DNA of 64,000 bases from Mesorhizobium sp. YC-39 (GTDB taxonomy: Bacteria; Pseudomonadota; Alphaproteobacteria; Rhizobiales; Rhizobiaceae). A program made the translations under genes and the position numbers. Below the pieces are notes generated by a model. It was not told where the DNA came from, ran no database searches, and saw nothing but the letters and a program-made list of their open reading frames with translations. The DNA is taken from positions 28,231 to 92,230 of the forward strand of contig NZ_JAOWPS010000012.1 of assembly GCF_025753795.1 (NCBI RefSeq). Reading direction: 5' to 3'. This document shows positions 1 through 8,944 of the stretch, piece after piece; positions within the stretch are counted from its first letter, which is position 1, and each line of letters starts with the position of its first letter.

Positions 1-714
1 CCGCAATGCGCCGCCAACCGCCACCTGACGTTCACATTGGACGGTAGAGGACCAGCGCGACTCCAACCACCCGACCTTTCCGAATGGCCGCAGATCGGTC
101 CCGAAGACTTGCAGACAAGCGGAGTGCGCCGGGTCAACCTGGATGCGCTGACGAGAGAAGAGACACAATCGTGGCGCTGCGGGGAAACTCTTCTTCTGTC
201 GGGAAAGATGCTGACCGGTCGTGACGCTGCCCACAAGCGAATGGTCGACCTTATCGATGCCGGCAAGCCGCTCCCGGTCGATCTGCGGGGACGCGTGATC
301 TACTATGTCGGACCTGTCCGCGCGGTGAGGGATGAGGTTGTCGGGCCGGCCGGCCCGACAACCTCAAGCCGCATGGACGATTTTACCGAGGCATTGCTCG
401 CCCAAACCGGGCTTTTGGCGATGATCGGCAAGGCCGAGAGGGGGCCAGCGGCTGTAGCATCGATTGCCAGGCACAAGACACCCTATCTGGCCGCAGTGGG
501 TGGCGCTGCCTATCTGATATCAAAATCGATCAAGTCCGCGCGGCTCGTTGCCTTTGAAGACTTGGGCATGGAAGGCATCTATGAATTCGAGGTTCAGGAC
601 ATGCCGGTGATCATGGCTGTCGACGTCGAGGGAAACTCGATTCACAATTCCGGGCCGATTGAATGGCGCAAGCGCATGGCTGCCGACAGCATCGCGCGCA
701 ACATTGGCGTTTGA
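1..714 (+). CDS. Class I fumarate hydratase, C-terminal part (cut by window edge)
   Basis: Class I (iron-sulfur) fumarases interconvert fumarate and malate in the TCA cycle. The reading frame is open to base 1, so only the last 237 residues or so are visible. They match the beta domain: a GRDAAHKRM segment, then IYYVGPV, GPTTSSRMD, the GKAERG turn, and SIKSARLVAFEDLGMEGIYE near the end. The catalytic Fe-S domain lies outside the window. The stop at 712-714 is followed by about 200 bases before the Lrp-type regulator. The TTG at 37 is internal to the protein and is not a likely start. Confidence 0.85.
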   Translation, partial: PQCAANRHLTFTLDGRGPARLQPPDLSEWPQIGPEDLQTSGVRRVNLDALTREETQSWRCGETLLLSGKMLTGRDAAHKRMVDLIDAGKPLPVDLRGRVIYYVGPVRAVRDEVVGPAGPTTSSRMDDFTEALLAQTGLLAMIGKAERGPAAVASIARHKTPYLAAVGGAAYLISKSIKSARLVAFEDLGMEGIYEFEVQDMPVIMAVDVEGNSIHNSGPIEWRKRMAADSIARNIGV

Positions 715-921
715 TATTCCCGTCAAACAATTGCCCTGCCAGGCTTGTGATAGGCTCCAGAAGCGAAAAGCCATGCGCTTGGTTTGGCAGGGCTGCGAAT
801 GAGGCGACGCCCGACACCGGCGGTGAACGCAACGTTTAGTTGGCGCTAGGCACCATGGATGCAATTGGCGCGGACCCAAAAGCGGCCTAAACGTAAGGCG
901 ATGATTCAGCTCCGGCAGGCC

Positions 922-1419
922 ATGAAGTCAAACCTCAACACCATACGCCTGGACGCTTGGGACCTTCGGATTCTGTCCGAACTGCAAGCAGACGGTCGGA
1001 TATCGAAAAGCGAGCTTGCCAAGCGCGTTCATCTGTCGGCGTCGGCTTGCTCGGAGCGGCTCCGTATACTCGAAGCAGCAGGAGCCATTGAAGGCTATTA
1101 CGCGCGGCTCAGTCCGTCCCTCACTGGGGGCGTGATTTTCGTGATGGTCGAGGTGGTGCTCGTTCGCCACCGCCTTGAAGACCAACGACACTTTGAGACG
1201 GCAATTCAGGGCATCCCTGAGATTTTGGATTGCTGGGCCATCGGGGGCCGGGTCGATTACCTCCTGCGCGTAGCGGCACCTTCCATGGCGACCTATCAGG
1301 AATTCATGGAAGGATTGCTGCAGCTAGGCCTCGGGATTGACCAATATTATAGCCTTGTCGTGACGAAATCCGTCAAATCCAATTCGCCGATACCCTTGTC
1401 CCTGCCAAAAGAGCGGTGA
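922..1419 (+). CDS. Lrp/AsnC-family transcriptional regulator
   Basis: The protein has an N-terminal winged HTH (residues about 10-65: LDAWDLRILSELQADGRISK, then the recognition helix SASACSERLRILEAAG) and a C-terminal RAM effector-binding domain (VIFVMVEV, CWAIGGRVDYLLRV). Lrp-type proteins are octameric DNA-binding regulators that usually sense an amino acid. The ATG at 922 was chosen because the HTH begins soon after it and the length (165 aa) suits the family. In-frame ATGs at 859 and 901 would add a basic extension. It sits 166 bp before an aminotransferase on the same strand, so local control of that gene is a reasonable inference. Confidence 0.8.
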   Translation: MKSNLNTIRLDAWDLRILSELQADGRISKSELAKRVHLSASACSERLRILEAAGAIEGYYARLSPSLTGGVIFVMVEVVLVRHRLEDQRHFETAIQGIPEILDCWAIGGRVDYLLRVAAPSMATYQEFMEGLLQLGLGIDQYYSLVVTKSVKSNSPIPLSLPKER

Positions 1420-1585
1420 GTTTTCAGAGGCCGTGTTTTCCACGGAGATTGGCGCAAGTACCGTGCATTCGTCGGCCGCGGACGCGTATTGCCGTGGAAC
1501 GTGAGGCGTGTCCCTAGGTATAATCATCCCTTGACGCGCGGCTGACCCAAATGTCCTCCGCCGGGCCATCAACGGGAGAGCGGCA

Positions 1586-2992
1586 ATGAGCCTGACTAAT
1601 CTGGGAACCAAACAAATCCAGGAGACGGATCGAAGCTTCGTTTTCCATCCCTCCACGCACCTGGCAAAACACAGCCGCGGCGAGACGCCAAACCGGATCA
1701 TGGCCGGAGCTGAAGGCGTTTACATCTGGGATACTGAAGGCCGAAAGAGCCTCGACGGTTTCGGCGGCCTCTACTGCGTCAATATGGGATATGGATGCAC
1801 GGAGATCGCCGACGCCATTGCCAAGCAAGCGCACGACTTGCCGTTCGCTCATATCTATGCCAGCCAGGGCACGGAGCCTGTCGCCCGTTTGGCGGAGGCT
1901 ATTGTTGAATATTTCGGACAGAACATGCAAAGGGTCTATTTCGGCCTGTCCGGTTCCGACGCCAACGAAACCAACATCAAGCTTGTCTGGTACTACAACA
2001 ACATCCTTGGGCGCCCTGAAAAGAAGAAGATCATCTCGCGACATCGCGGTTATCACGGTTCGGGGCTGGTCACCGGTAGCCTGACAGGCCTTCCGTTCTT
2101 CCACAAGTTTTTCGACCTGCCTTTGAACCTGGTGCGCCATACAACGACGCCACATTACTATCGCCAGGCACATGAGGGCGAAACCGAGGAAGCCTTCTCC
2201 AAACGCTGCGCCGATGAACTTGAAGCCCTTATTCTTGCCGAGGGCCCAGATACGGTTGCAGCCTTTATCGGAGAACCGGCACTTGGGACCGGCGGCATCG
2301 TTCCGCCCCCAAAGGGATACTGGACGGCCATTCAAGAGGTGCTGGACAAGTATGAGATCCTGCTGATCGCGGATGAAGTGGTTTGCGGCTTCGCACGAAC
2401 CGGGGAGAAATTCGGCTCTCACCTTTATGGCATGCGCCCGGATTTCGTCACCATCGCCAAGGGCGTCAGTTCCGCCTACCTCCCCATCTCCGGGTCAATT
2501 ATCGGCGACCGCGTCTGGAAGGTTCTGGAAGAAGGAACGGAGAAGCACGGAGCTCTGGGCCATGGCTGGACATATTCCGGTCATACGCTCTGCGCGGCGG
2601 CCGCACTCGCCAACATTAAGGTCCTTAAGGAAAGAAACATCCTGGAACATGTCCAGGATGTCGGGCCCTATTGGCTTGCCCGTATGAAAGCCGAACTGGA
2701 GGGACATCCTATTGTCGGCGAAGTTCGTGGCGTTGGAATCCTGTCTGGCGTCGAGATGATGCGCGATCCCAAAGCGCGCATACCTTTTGAGCCTGAGCTG
2801 CAAGTTGGCGTACGTGCCGCCGCTGCTCTGCTTGAGAATGGTGTCATCGGCCGTGCCATGCCGCATGGCGATATCCTCGGCTTTGCCCCGCCATTGATCA
2901 TCACCCGGGACGAAATCGACATCATCGTCGACGCGACCGCGAAATCGGTCGATACGACTTACCGTGCGCTGAAGGCCGAGGGCGCGATATGA
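1586..2992 (+). CDS. Class III PLP-dependent aminotransferase (omega-amino acid type)
   Basis: This 468-residue protein is a fold-type I class III transaminase. The PLP-binding Lys is K292 in TIAKGVSS, preceded by LLIADEVVCGFARTG with the PLP-stacking Asp. The cofactor phosphate loop GLSGSDANE lies near residue 125 and the HRGYHGS segment near residue 155. Family members move amino groups from omega-amino acids, diamines or beta-alanine to pyruvate or 2-oxoglutarate. The exact substrate cannot be read from sequence. Pairing with an Lrp-type regulator resembles diaminobutyrate or GABA/beta-alanine catabolic loci, but that is inference. The start has an upstream GGGAGAG ribosome site. Confidence 0.85.
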   Translation: MSLTNLGTKQIQETDRSFVFHPSTHLAKHSRGETPNRIMAGAEGVYIWDTEGRKSLDGFGGLYCVNMGYGCTEIADAIAKQAHDLPFAHIYASQGTEPVARLAEAIVEYFGQNMQRVYFGLSGSDANETNIKLVWYYNNILGRPEKKKIISRHRGYHGSGLVTGSLTGLPFFHKFFDLPLNLVRHTTTPHYYRQAHEGETEEAFSKRCADELEALILAEGPDTVAAFIGEPALGTGGIVPPPKGYWTAIQEVLDKYEILLIADEVVCGFARTGEKFGSHLYGMRPDFVTIAKGVSSAYLPISGSIIGDRVWKVLEEGTEKHGALGHGWTYSGHTLCAAAALANIKVLKERNILEHVQDVGPYWLARMKAELEGHPIVGEVRGVGILSGVEMMRDPKARIPFEPELQVGVRAAAALLENGVIGRAMPHGDILGFAPPLIITRDEIDIIVDATAKSVDTTYRALKAEGAI

Positions 2993-3371
2993 CCCTCTCC
3001 GCGCAATGATGAGGAGGGGTACGAGGCAACTCTTGATGCACACCGCTGGGTCAAGTGATTGCCGATAAACCTTTGAATGCCTTGCTCTACAACAATTGCC
3101 GCTGCGTCCGGTCGTCCCATTGACCAAGCTCTGCGCGGCTCGCCCTGCCGGTTCACCTCCCGATCGGCAGGGCACCCTTTTCTGGAATGCTGGGACCTGG
3201 CATCATGAATTCTCGCCGTGTAGTGGCGTCCCTGCTAAATGCTAGACCGGGCGGGGTCCGCGACGCACAGTGATGAGCCGCTTGGGCATTGGGTCGCTGG
3301 CCCCAGACGTCTCAGCATCTATCGTCTTAGATCTTCCGGCTGGGGAGGGGCAGGTTTGCGTGCTCCCGAAA
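2993..3371. other. Intergenic stretch up to the Tn3 end
   Basis: No convincing gene is seen here. The stretch lies between the aminotransferase stop and the left inverted repeat of the Tn3 element. The N-terminal ATPase half expected for the OLD nuclease broken on the far side of the transposon was looked for and not recognised, so the insertion was probably accompanied by a deletion or rearrangement. Confidence 0.5.
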
Positions 3372-3409
3372 GGGGTCGGAACAAGAGCAGTGCGAAATCG
3401 TACGCTAAG
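3372..3409 (+). repeat. Tn3 left terminal inverted repeat (38 bp)
   Basis: It begins GGGGTCGGAACAAGAGCAG and pairs base for base with 6550-6587. The outer GGGG end is typical of Tn3-family termini. Confidence 0.92.
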
Positions 3410-3428
3410 GTCGAACGGAGCAGGAACG

Positions 3429-6404
3429 TTATGCGGCACGCCGTAGCCCAGCCGGGAGGCGAAGCGACCTGAAGCCTTCCGGGAGATGTTGCTCGCTGTC
3501 CCAGGTGTAGATGCCCGTCAGGTTGATGTGCTCCCAACTCAGCGGCGAGATATGCTTCAACAGCGTATCTGGGATGTTCCTTCCCGCCCGTTTGAGCTCT
3601 GTGACCGCGCGGTCGAGATAGACAGTGTTCCAGTGGACGATCGCGCTGACGACAAGATTGAGGCCCGATGCGCGGAATGCCTGACTTTCGAACGACCGGT
3701 CGCGGAGTTCGCCACGCTCATGAAAGAAGACTGCGCGTTTGAGTTTGTGCGCTGCCTCGCCCTTGTTGAGGCCGGCTTGGCAGCGCCGGCGCAGTGTCGA
3801 GCTCGAGTACCATTCGATCATGAAAAGCGACCGCTCGATGCGGCCGAGTTCCCGAAGAGCCTTGGCCAGTTGGCTTTCCTTCGGTGATGCCGAGAGCTTC
3901 TTCAGGATCGTCGAGGGCACAACAGCACGGGTGGTGATCGATGCCGCCAGATGAAGCAGATCATCCCAGTGATCGAGGATCAGTGTGGTGTTGATCGGCG
4001 CCCCGATGTGGTTCGACAGCGCCGGGTATGCATCGCCTTTCTCGAAGGTGTGGAACTTCCGATCTTTGAGATTGCGCAGTCGCGGTGCGAACCGCTTGCC
4101 GATCAGAGCGAATAGCCCAAAGACGTGATCGCTCGCGCCGCCGGTGTCGGTGAAGTGCTCCTGTATCTCGAGGATTGTGTCCTGGTCGAATAATCCGTCG
4201 AGCACAAAGGCGGCCTCGCTTTCGGTCGGGCTGATGGGCAAGATGCTAAAGTAGCCGTACTGATCTGACAGATGGCTGTAGAACTTCGATCCGGGCTCAC
4301 TGCCGTAATGTAGATTGATATCTCCGCGCTTTGCGGCGCGGTCGCTTGCTCGGAAGAATTGACCATCAGATGACGACGTCGTGCCATTGCCCCAAAGGCG
4401 GGAATGCGGATGGCGGGTGTGTGCGTCCGTCACGCAGGCCTGGGCCCCACGGTAGGTTTCTGACCGGGCATGGAAGGTGCGCATCCAACTGATCTGGTGA
4501 GCGCTGATGCCTTTGGACGCGCTGGCCATCCGTTTCGGACCAAGGTTGGTTGCATCGGCCAGTACTCCAGCCAGCATGGCCGAGACATTCCTCGGGGTGT
4601 CCCCCGTGCGAACATGGGTGAAGCAATCCGCAAAGCCGGTCCATTCATGCACCTCCCTCAAGAGATCTGGCACCTCGACCAACGGATAGAACTCGCTGAT
4701 CTCGGCATTCAGGTCCTCGGCTTCTGCGGGAACTTCGCCAGCTGCCGGCGTGACAATAAGCGTTCCACCTTCGAGACGAACACCGTCGAGCTTCCCGGCT
4801 CGTGCCCTGTGCGCCAGGCGCTTCAGGTTGAAGTCGAGCATCTGCCGCGCTTCGGCAAGCCACGCCGCGCCGTCTTGTTGGACACCAAGTCCGAGGCGAT
4901 CTTCATCTTTCAGGATGGTGAACGTTGACCGCGGCATCAGGTGCTCGTCGATCGGTCGGAAAGATCGGCTGCCATCGACCCAAATGTCCGCAGATCTAAG
5001 CCGGTCTCGCAAAGCCGCGAGCGTAGCAATCTCATAGAAACGGCGATCGGGCTTCTCCTGCCCGAGGATTAGCCGTCGATCAGCTTGGCCGAGGTGGGTG
5101 ACCGGGACGCGATCCGGAAGGCTCCGCCGCTTCTCAGCATAGAGCCGTTTCAGCAGCGAAATCGCCGCAAGAAGGGGATCGTGGCGGCGCGCTGAGCGGA
5201 ATGTGAACGCCTGCAGGAACGCACCGGCGTACTTGTTGACGGTCGCATATTGCTCGGCCGCCAAGGTCAAAGGCGACGCCTCGTTGTCCTCGACCATCGA
5301 CTCAAGCTCAGGCTTCATCCGAAGCAACCGGTGCCATCCAACTTCCTGATCGAGAACCTCCAATGCGTTGCGGCCATAATCGTTCGCGGACTGCAGGGCT
5401 GTGATCGTGTCCAGGAACATGCGTAGCGCTTTGGCCGTATCCGGCCTGCAGTCCATGTGCCGCTGCTTCTTGCGGTTATTGGCTTGCGAGAACAGCCGGC
5501 CTATCATCTTGATGAACATCGACACTGCATCGTCAGTGAGCTTCTGGCCGAGCTTGATAATCTGCGCCACGATCAGCGCGTGTCGACGGCTGGCATTGAA
5601 GTCGTTGGCCAGCCATGCCGGTGTGGCGTTGCCCTCACGGATCATCTGATCCCACCGTCCAGACGATATGCGCATCTGCAATTTCGGATCAATTTCTAGC
5701 TTGCGCAGGAAGGCGATCCGTTCGGTCAGCCCGACCAGGTTTGACGCACCTGGCGCATCCGGCGCTGATCGCAGCCAATGAAAGCGCGTTTGGCCAATGG
5801 CCGGGTCAACCTCCAACAGCTTATCCAATGATTGAAGCGTATCGACCGAAATTTCTTCGATCAGCGCTCTCTCCGCCCGCCGACGGGCAATGGCGCGGGC
5901 GGCAAGACCGATCCGTTCGATCGTGTCGATTGACGGCAGAAGAGATCCGCGTTCACGAAACATGGAGACAGTAGCACTCGCTATCGCGCCACCGTCGTCG
6001 GAGATCGCGGCCGCCTGAATTGCAGCCAACAGCGCAGCTCTACGGTCTTGCCCCGTCGCGCTCCGCGCGGCCAGATAAACCATCAAGCGAGCAATATGAT
6101 CGCGACGCGTTTCTTCACGGCGTGCATAGAGCGCAAACTTTCCAGCGTCGGCGCCAATCTGCTCAGCAACGTACTTTAGCATTGCGCGAGGCGGCGTTTC
6201 ATCGGTCGCCAACACCCTGCCTGGATATCGCATCAAGCAGAGCTGAACGGCAAATCCGAGCTGATTGTGTTCTCGTCTGCGAAGTCCAATTTCAAGCCTG
6301 TCAGCCGACGACAACGAATAGTGTCGGATGAGGCCGTCCTCATCGGTTGGTATATCGAAAAGTCTCTGTCGATCCTGAACCTTGAGAAGCTTCCGTTTAC
6401 CCAT
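3429..6404 (-). CDS. tnpA: Tn3-family transposase TnpA
   Basis: This is a 991-residue protein, the usual size for Tn3 transposases. The N-terminal region (MGKRKLLKVQDRQRLFDIP) is the DUF4158-type DNA-binding part. The C-terminal half carries the DDE catalytic domain, with SSSDGQFF supplying one catalytic Asp and the family motif LWGNGTTSSSDGQFF intact. The frame is uninterrupted from start to stop and it lies fully inside matching 38-bp inverted repeats, so it may still be active. Tn3 enzymes make cointegrates by replicative transposition. No resolvase partner is present. Confidence 0.93.
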   Translation of the reverse strand: MGKRKLLKVQDRQRLFDIPTDEDGLIRHYSLSSADRLEIGLRRREHNQLGFAVQLCLMRYPGRVLATDETPPRAMLKYVAEQIGADAGKFALYARREETRRDHIARLMVYLAARSATGQDRRAALLAAIQAAAISDDGGAIASATVSMFRERGSLLPSIDTIERIGLAARAIARRRAERALIEEISVDTLQSLDKLLEVDPAIGQTRFHWLRSAPDAPGASNLVGLTERIAFLRKLEIDPKLQMRISSGRWDQMIREGNATPAWLANDFNASRRHALIVAQIIKLGQKLTDDAVSMFIKMIGRLFSQANNRKKQRHMDCRPDTAKALRMFLDTITALQSANDYGRNALEVLDQEVGWHRLLRMKPELESMVEDNEASPLTLAAEQYATVNKYAGAFLQAFTFRSARRHDPLLAAISLLKRLYAEKRRSLPDRVPVTHLGQADRRLILGQEKPDRRFYEIATLAALRDRLRSADIWVDGSRSFRPIDEHLMPRSTFTILKDEDRLGLGVQQDGAAWLAEARQMLDFNLKRLAHRARAGKLDGVRLEGGTLIVTPAAGEVPAEAEDLNAEISEFYPLVEVPDLLREVHEWTGFADCFTHVRTGDTPRNVSAMLAGVLADATNLGPKRMASASKGISAHQISWMRTFHARSETYRGAQACVTDAHTRHPHSRLWGNGTTSSSDGQFFRASDRAAKRGDINLHYGSEPGSKFYSHLSDQYGYFSILPISPTESEAAFVLDGLFDQDTILEIQEHFTDTGGASDHVFGLFALIGKRFAPRLRNLKDRKFHTFEKGDAYPALSNHIGAPINTTLILDHWDDLLHLAASITTRAVVPSTILKKLSASPKESQLAKALRELGRIERSLFMIEWYSSSTLRRRCQAGLNKGEAAHKLKRAVFFHERGELRDRSFESQAFRASGLNLVVSAIVHWNTVYLDRAVTELKRAGRNIPDTLLKHISPLSWEHINLTGIYTWDSEQHLPEGFRSLRLPAGLRRAA

Positions 6405-6549
6405 CGCCCAACTCCATCCACGACTAATCTACCGGGAGCGTTGTCGAGTCGGAGGGGCGAAGAAATCAAAATTGGTGCCCTGCGATGGCAATCCACAGGG
6501 ATCGCATGCTGCACAGCCGGACTACAGCAGAGTTCACGATCCGTTCGCC

Positions 6550-6587
6550 CTTAGCGTACGATTTCGCACTGCTCTTGTTCCGACCCC
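6550..6587 (-). repeat. Tn3 right terminal inverted repeat (38 bp)
   Basis: It is the exact reverse complement of 3372-3409 and ends CGACCCC at 6587. Immediately outside begins in-frame coding sequence of a broken OLD-family nuclease. Confidence 0.92.
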
Positions 6588-7360
6588 GATTCTAAGGCCA
6601 AGATTGGGTCACTTCCTCACGACAAGATCGCAAACCAACAGCGCCGCGACCCTGAGACATTTCTGGCAAAGATACCTGTCATCGCCGAAGGGATAACCGA
6701 GGTGGGATTTCTTCGGTTTCTTCTCAGGAATGCCTTCACCGCACGCCCCGAAGATCATGGTGTCCGAGTTTGCGACGGTGGCGGAAACGAAACCATGATG
6801 GGCTTGTTGCAAGGGCTCAGCGAAGGCGGTCTCGTACTGGGGCTTTTTGTGACAACGAAGGAAAATCTCCCGAACGCTGGCGGCGAATAAGCGAAAGGTT
6901 CGGAGCGAGACTGTTTCAATGGCGGTCTGGCTGTTTGGAAGAAAACATCATCGCCCATGTACGCGATGATCAGCTGCTGGCTCTCGCGCAAGAGCCCGAC
7001 GGTACATCCGGTCGCCGAATGCGAACTCTCGCGGATCGGCTGGCGATCAAAGACAAGGACGAAGCGAGCATCCTGGCGGCATGTGGCAATCCCGAACGCT
7101 GCTTCACGAAACTACGCTCTGTCATCGCTGCAGCTGCCACTGGCAACAAAGATGGTGCTCCTGACGAACACACAGGCAAGGAGTGGTCGAAGCACAGCCA
7201 GGTCTGGTTCAAATCGCTCGCCGGTGGCTTCGAACTCGGTGCCAAGATGATCTCGTTGTCTGTCTGGCCCTGCGTCGAGCCGGAGATTCTGCCCTTCATC
7301 AACGCACTACGCGCGACAATTGGCGATCACCCTCTCGCCGTAGGAGAGCTGAGGCCGTGA
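6588..7360 (+). pseudogene. OLD-family TOPRIM nuclease (GajA-like), 5' lost and frameshifted
   Basis: Directly outside the Tn3 end the frame reads into the hinge and TOPRIM domain of an OLD-family nuclease. VIAEGITEVGFLRFLL contains the TOPRIM Glu motif, followed by GVRVCDGGGNETMM. At about 6836-6850 the frame breaks: the protein continues one frame over from CDNEGKSPERW to the stop at 7360. The N-terminal ABC-type ATPase half is missing, probably lost with the Tn3 insertion. In Gabija, GajA is a DNA-nicking nuclease that pairs with the helicase GajB. The next gene here is a GajB-like helicase overlapping by 4 bp. As it stands it cannot encode a full protein. Confidence 0.75.
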
Positions 7361-8882
7361 CGGATGACGAAGTCGCGTCGCTGCTGCGGTCTGACCTGCC
7401 TTTGGTGACGATCGAGGCACCGGCAGGATGCGGGATGACGCATCAGGGTTCGTCGTTTGCGATGGACGCGGCGTCAGCGCTGTCTAAGGGCCGTGTCCTG
7501 ATCCTGACGCATACACATGCCGCGCGCTCAGTCTTCGCTGCTCGCACGCGCGCCGTCGCAAGTCGCGTCGAAATCCGAACTATCGATAGCTTTCTTACCG
7601 AAATAGCGAGTATCTATCACCGCACGCTGGACCTTCCTCCCGACGTTGCGGGGTGGGCTTGCGAAAATGATCGTTATGATGTGGTCGCCGCGCGATGCCG
7701 TCAGCTCCTTGAGAGCTCCGCAAGCGTGGCCGGCGCTGCTTCACAGCGTTATCCAATTATCATCTGCGACGAGCATCAGGACGCGAGTGCCGACCAGCAC
7801 CATGCGGTCGTCGCGGTACATTCAGCGGGATCAAACCTTCGTTTGTTCGGCGACCCGATGCAGATAATATTTGCCGACAGCGAGGCAGAAATTCGCTCAA
7901 CACTCGGTCGCTGGGCCGCCCTGAAAGACGCCGGCGGTTGGGGAGAGCTGTCGACACCCCATCGTTGGAGTTCTGGCACGCCCGAACTGGGAGAGTGGAT
8001 CTTGGACGCTCGTCGAGTCCTTTCAAATGGAGGCTCGATTGACCTGACCGGGAACCTCCCTCGGGGGCTCAGGGTCCTATTCGCTGAGAACTCAGCAAAG
8101 GTTCCTCATAAGGCGATCGGCATGTCACGAGAGCACAGAGCACCGATCAGCTCTCTGTTGCGGCAAAGTGAGCAACTACTGGTGATGACTGTCGGTAGTG
8201 AACGCGTTGCGCATCTGAACGCGTTTTTGGTCGGTCCGTGCGCATTTGGGAAGGCCACACCCGCAACCACCTCTCGGCCCTGGTTGCTTGCATCCGGAAT
8301 CACACCGGAGACATCGATGCGGTTGCCGACGGCTTTCTGTCGTTCGTCTCTGCACCCAGCGTCAGATTTTCGGCTTCGAGCCACGGCAATCGCCTCAAAG
8401 CCGAGGTGGAGCAGAGATGTGCGAGACCCGCGCGCGGGATGCCTGGTCAGTTGCAAGCAATCGCGAACCACCTCATCGCGGAACCGTCTCATCGTGGCGT
8501 AGCCCAGGCGCTTGAGCACCTCATCTACCTGATAGAACGCAAGGAAAACGGCTTCAGCGAAATCGAATTCGATCTGAAGAGCGAAGTCCGCGACGCTATC
8601 CGAATGGGCAGTTTCGATACAGCCGATGACGGATTTGCTGAAATCACTCGACGCAGAACATTCTCGCATTCGCATCCTCTACGCAAATGCTTGAGCACAA
8701 TTCACAAGTCCAAGGGCCTTGAGTGCGCGAACACCTTAATCATGATGTGTGACCGATCGGCGTTCTCAGGGACGGAATACAAGCGCAGACTTCTGTATGT
8801 CGGCTTGAGCCGGGCCAAAGAAACGTTGACTCTTGTTGTTTCGCAAAACAATGCAACTCCGCTGTTCAACGCGCCAGGCTGA
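7357..8882 (+). pseudogene. UvrD/Rep-like helicase (GajB-like), Walker A mutated and frameshifted
   Basis: The start is the GTG at 7357, overlapping the preceding stop as GTGA, which implies translational coupling. Superfamily 1A motifs are clear: Walker A region EAPAGCGMTHQ (residues 20-30), Walker B IICDEHQDAS, a GDPMQ motif III and, after a frameshift, STIHKSKGLE and RLLYVGLSRAKE near the C-terminus. Two lesions stand out. The invariant Walker A Lys is Met (ATG codon 7435-7437), and the frame shifts by one base at a five-T run at 8224-8228, where NAF continues in the other frame as GRSVRIWEGHTR. ATP-dependent activity is therefore unlikely. Confidence 0.75.
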
Positions 8883-8944
8883 GCAGCGTAAAATTTCTCC
8901 GGCCGCCCATTTGGTCGATATCGTGAGGGCTTCGAGCCGTTGCC

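Larger units (their letters stand above)
3372..6587. mobile_element. Tn3-family transposon carrying only tnpA
   Basis: The element is delimited by exact 38-bp inverted repeats at 3372-3409 and 6550-6587, each starting GGGGTC at the outer edge. The only gene inside is a full-length transposase. There is no resolvase, res site or cargo, so this is a minimal or decayed Tn3 derivative. The five bases outside each end (CGAAA at left, GATTC at right) do not match, so the usual 5-bp target duplication is absent. A related left end with 33 of 38 matching bases is at 21192-21229. Confidence 0.9.

Noticed and set aside
7183..7356. Upstream extension of the GajB-like helicase frame
   Set aside because: It overlaps the conserved end of the nuclease gene. 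The GTG at 7357 with GTGA overlap and family-like start is better.
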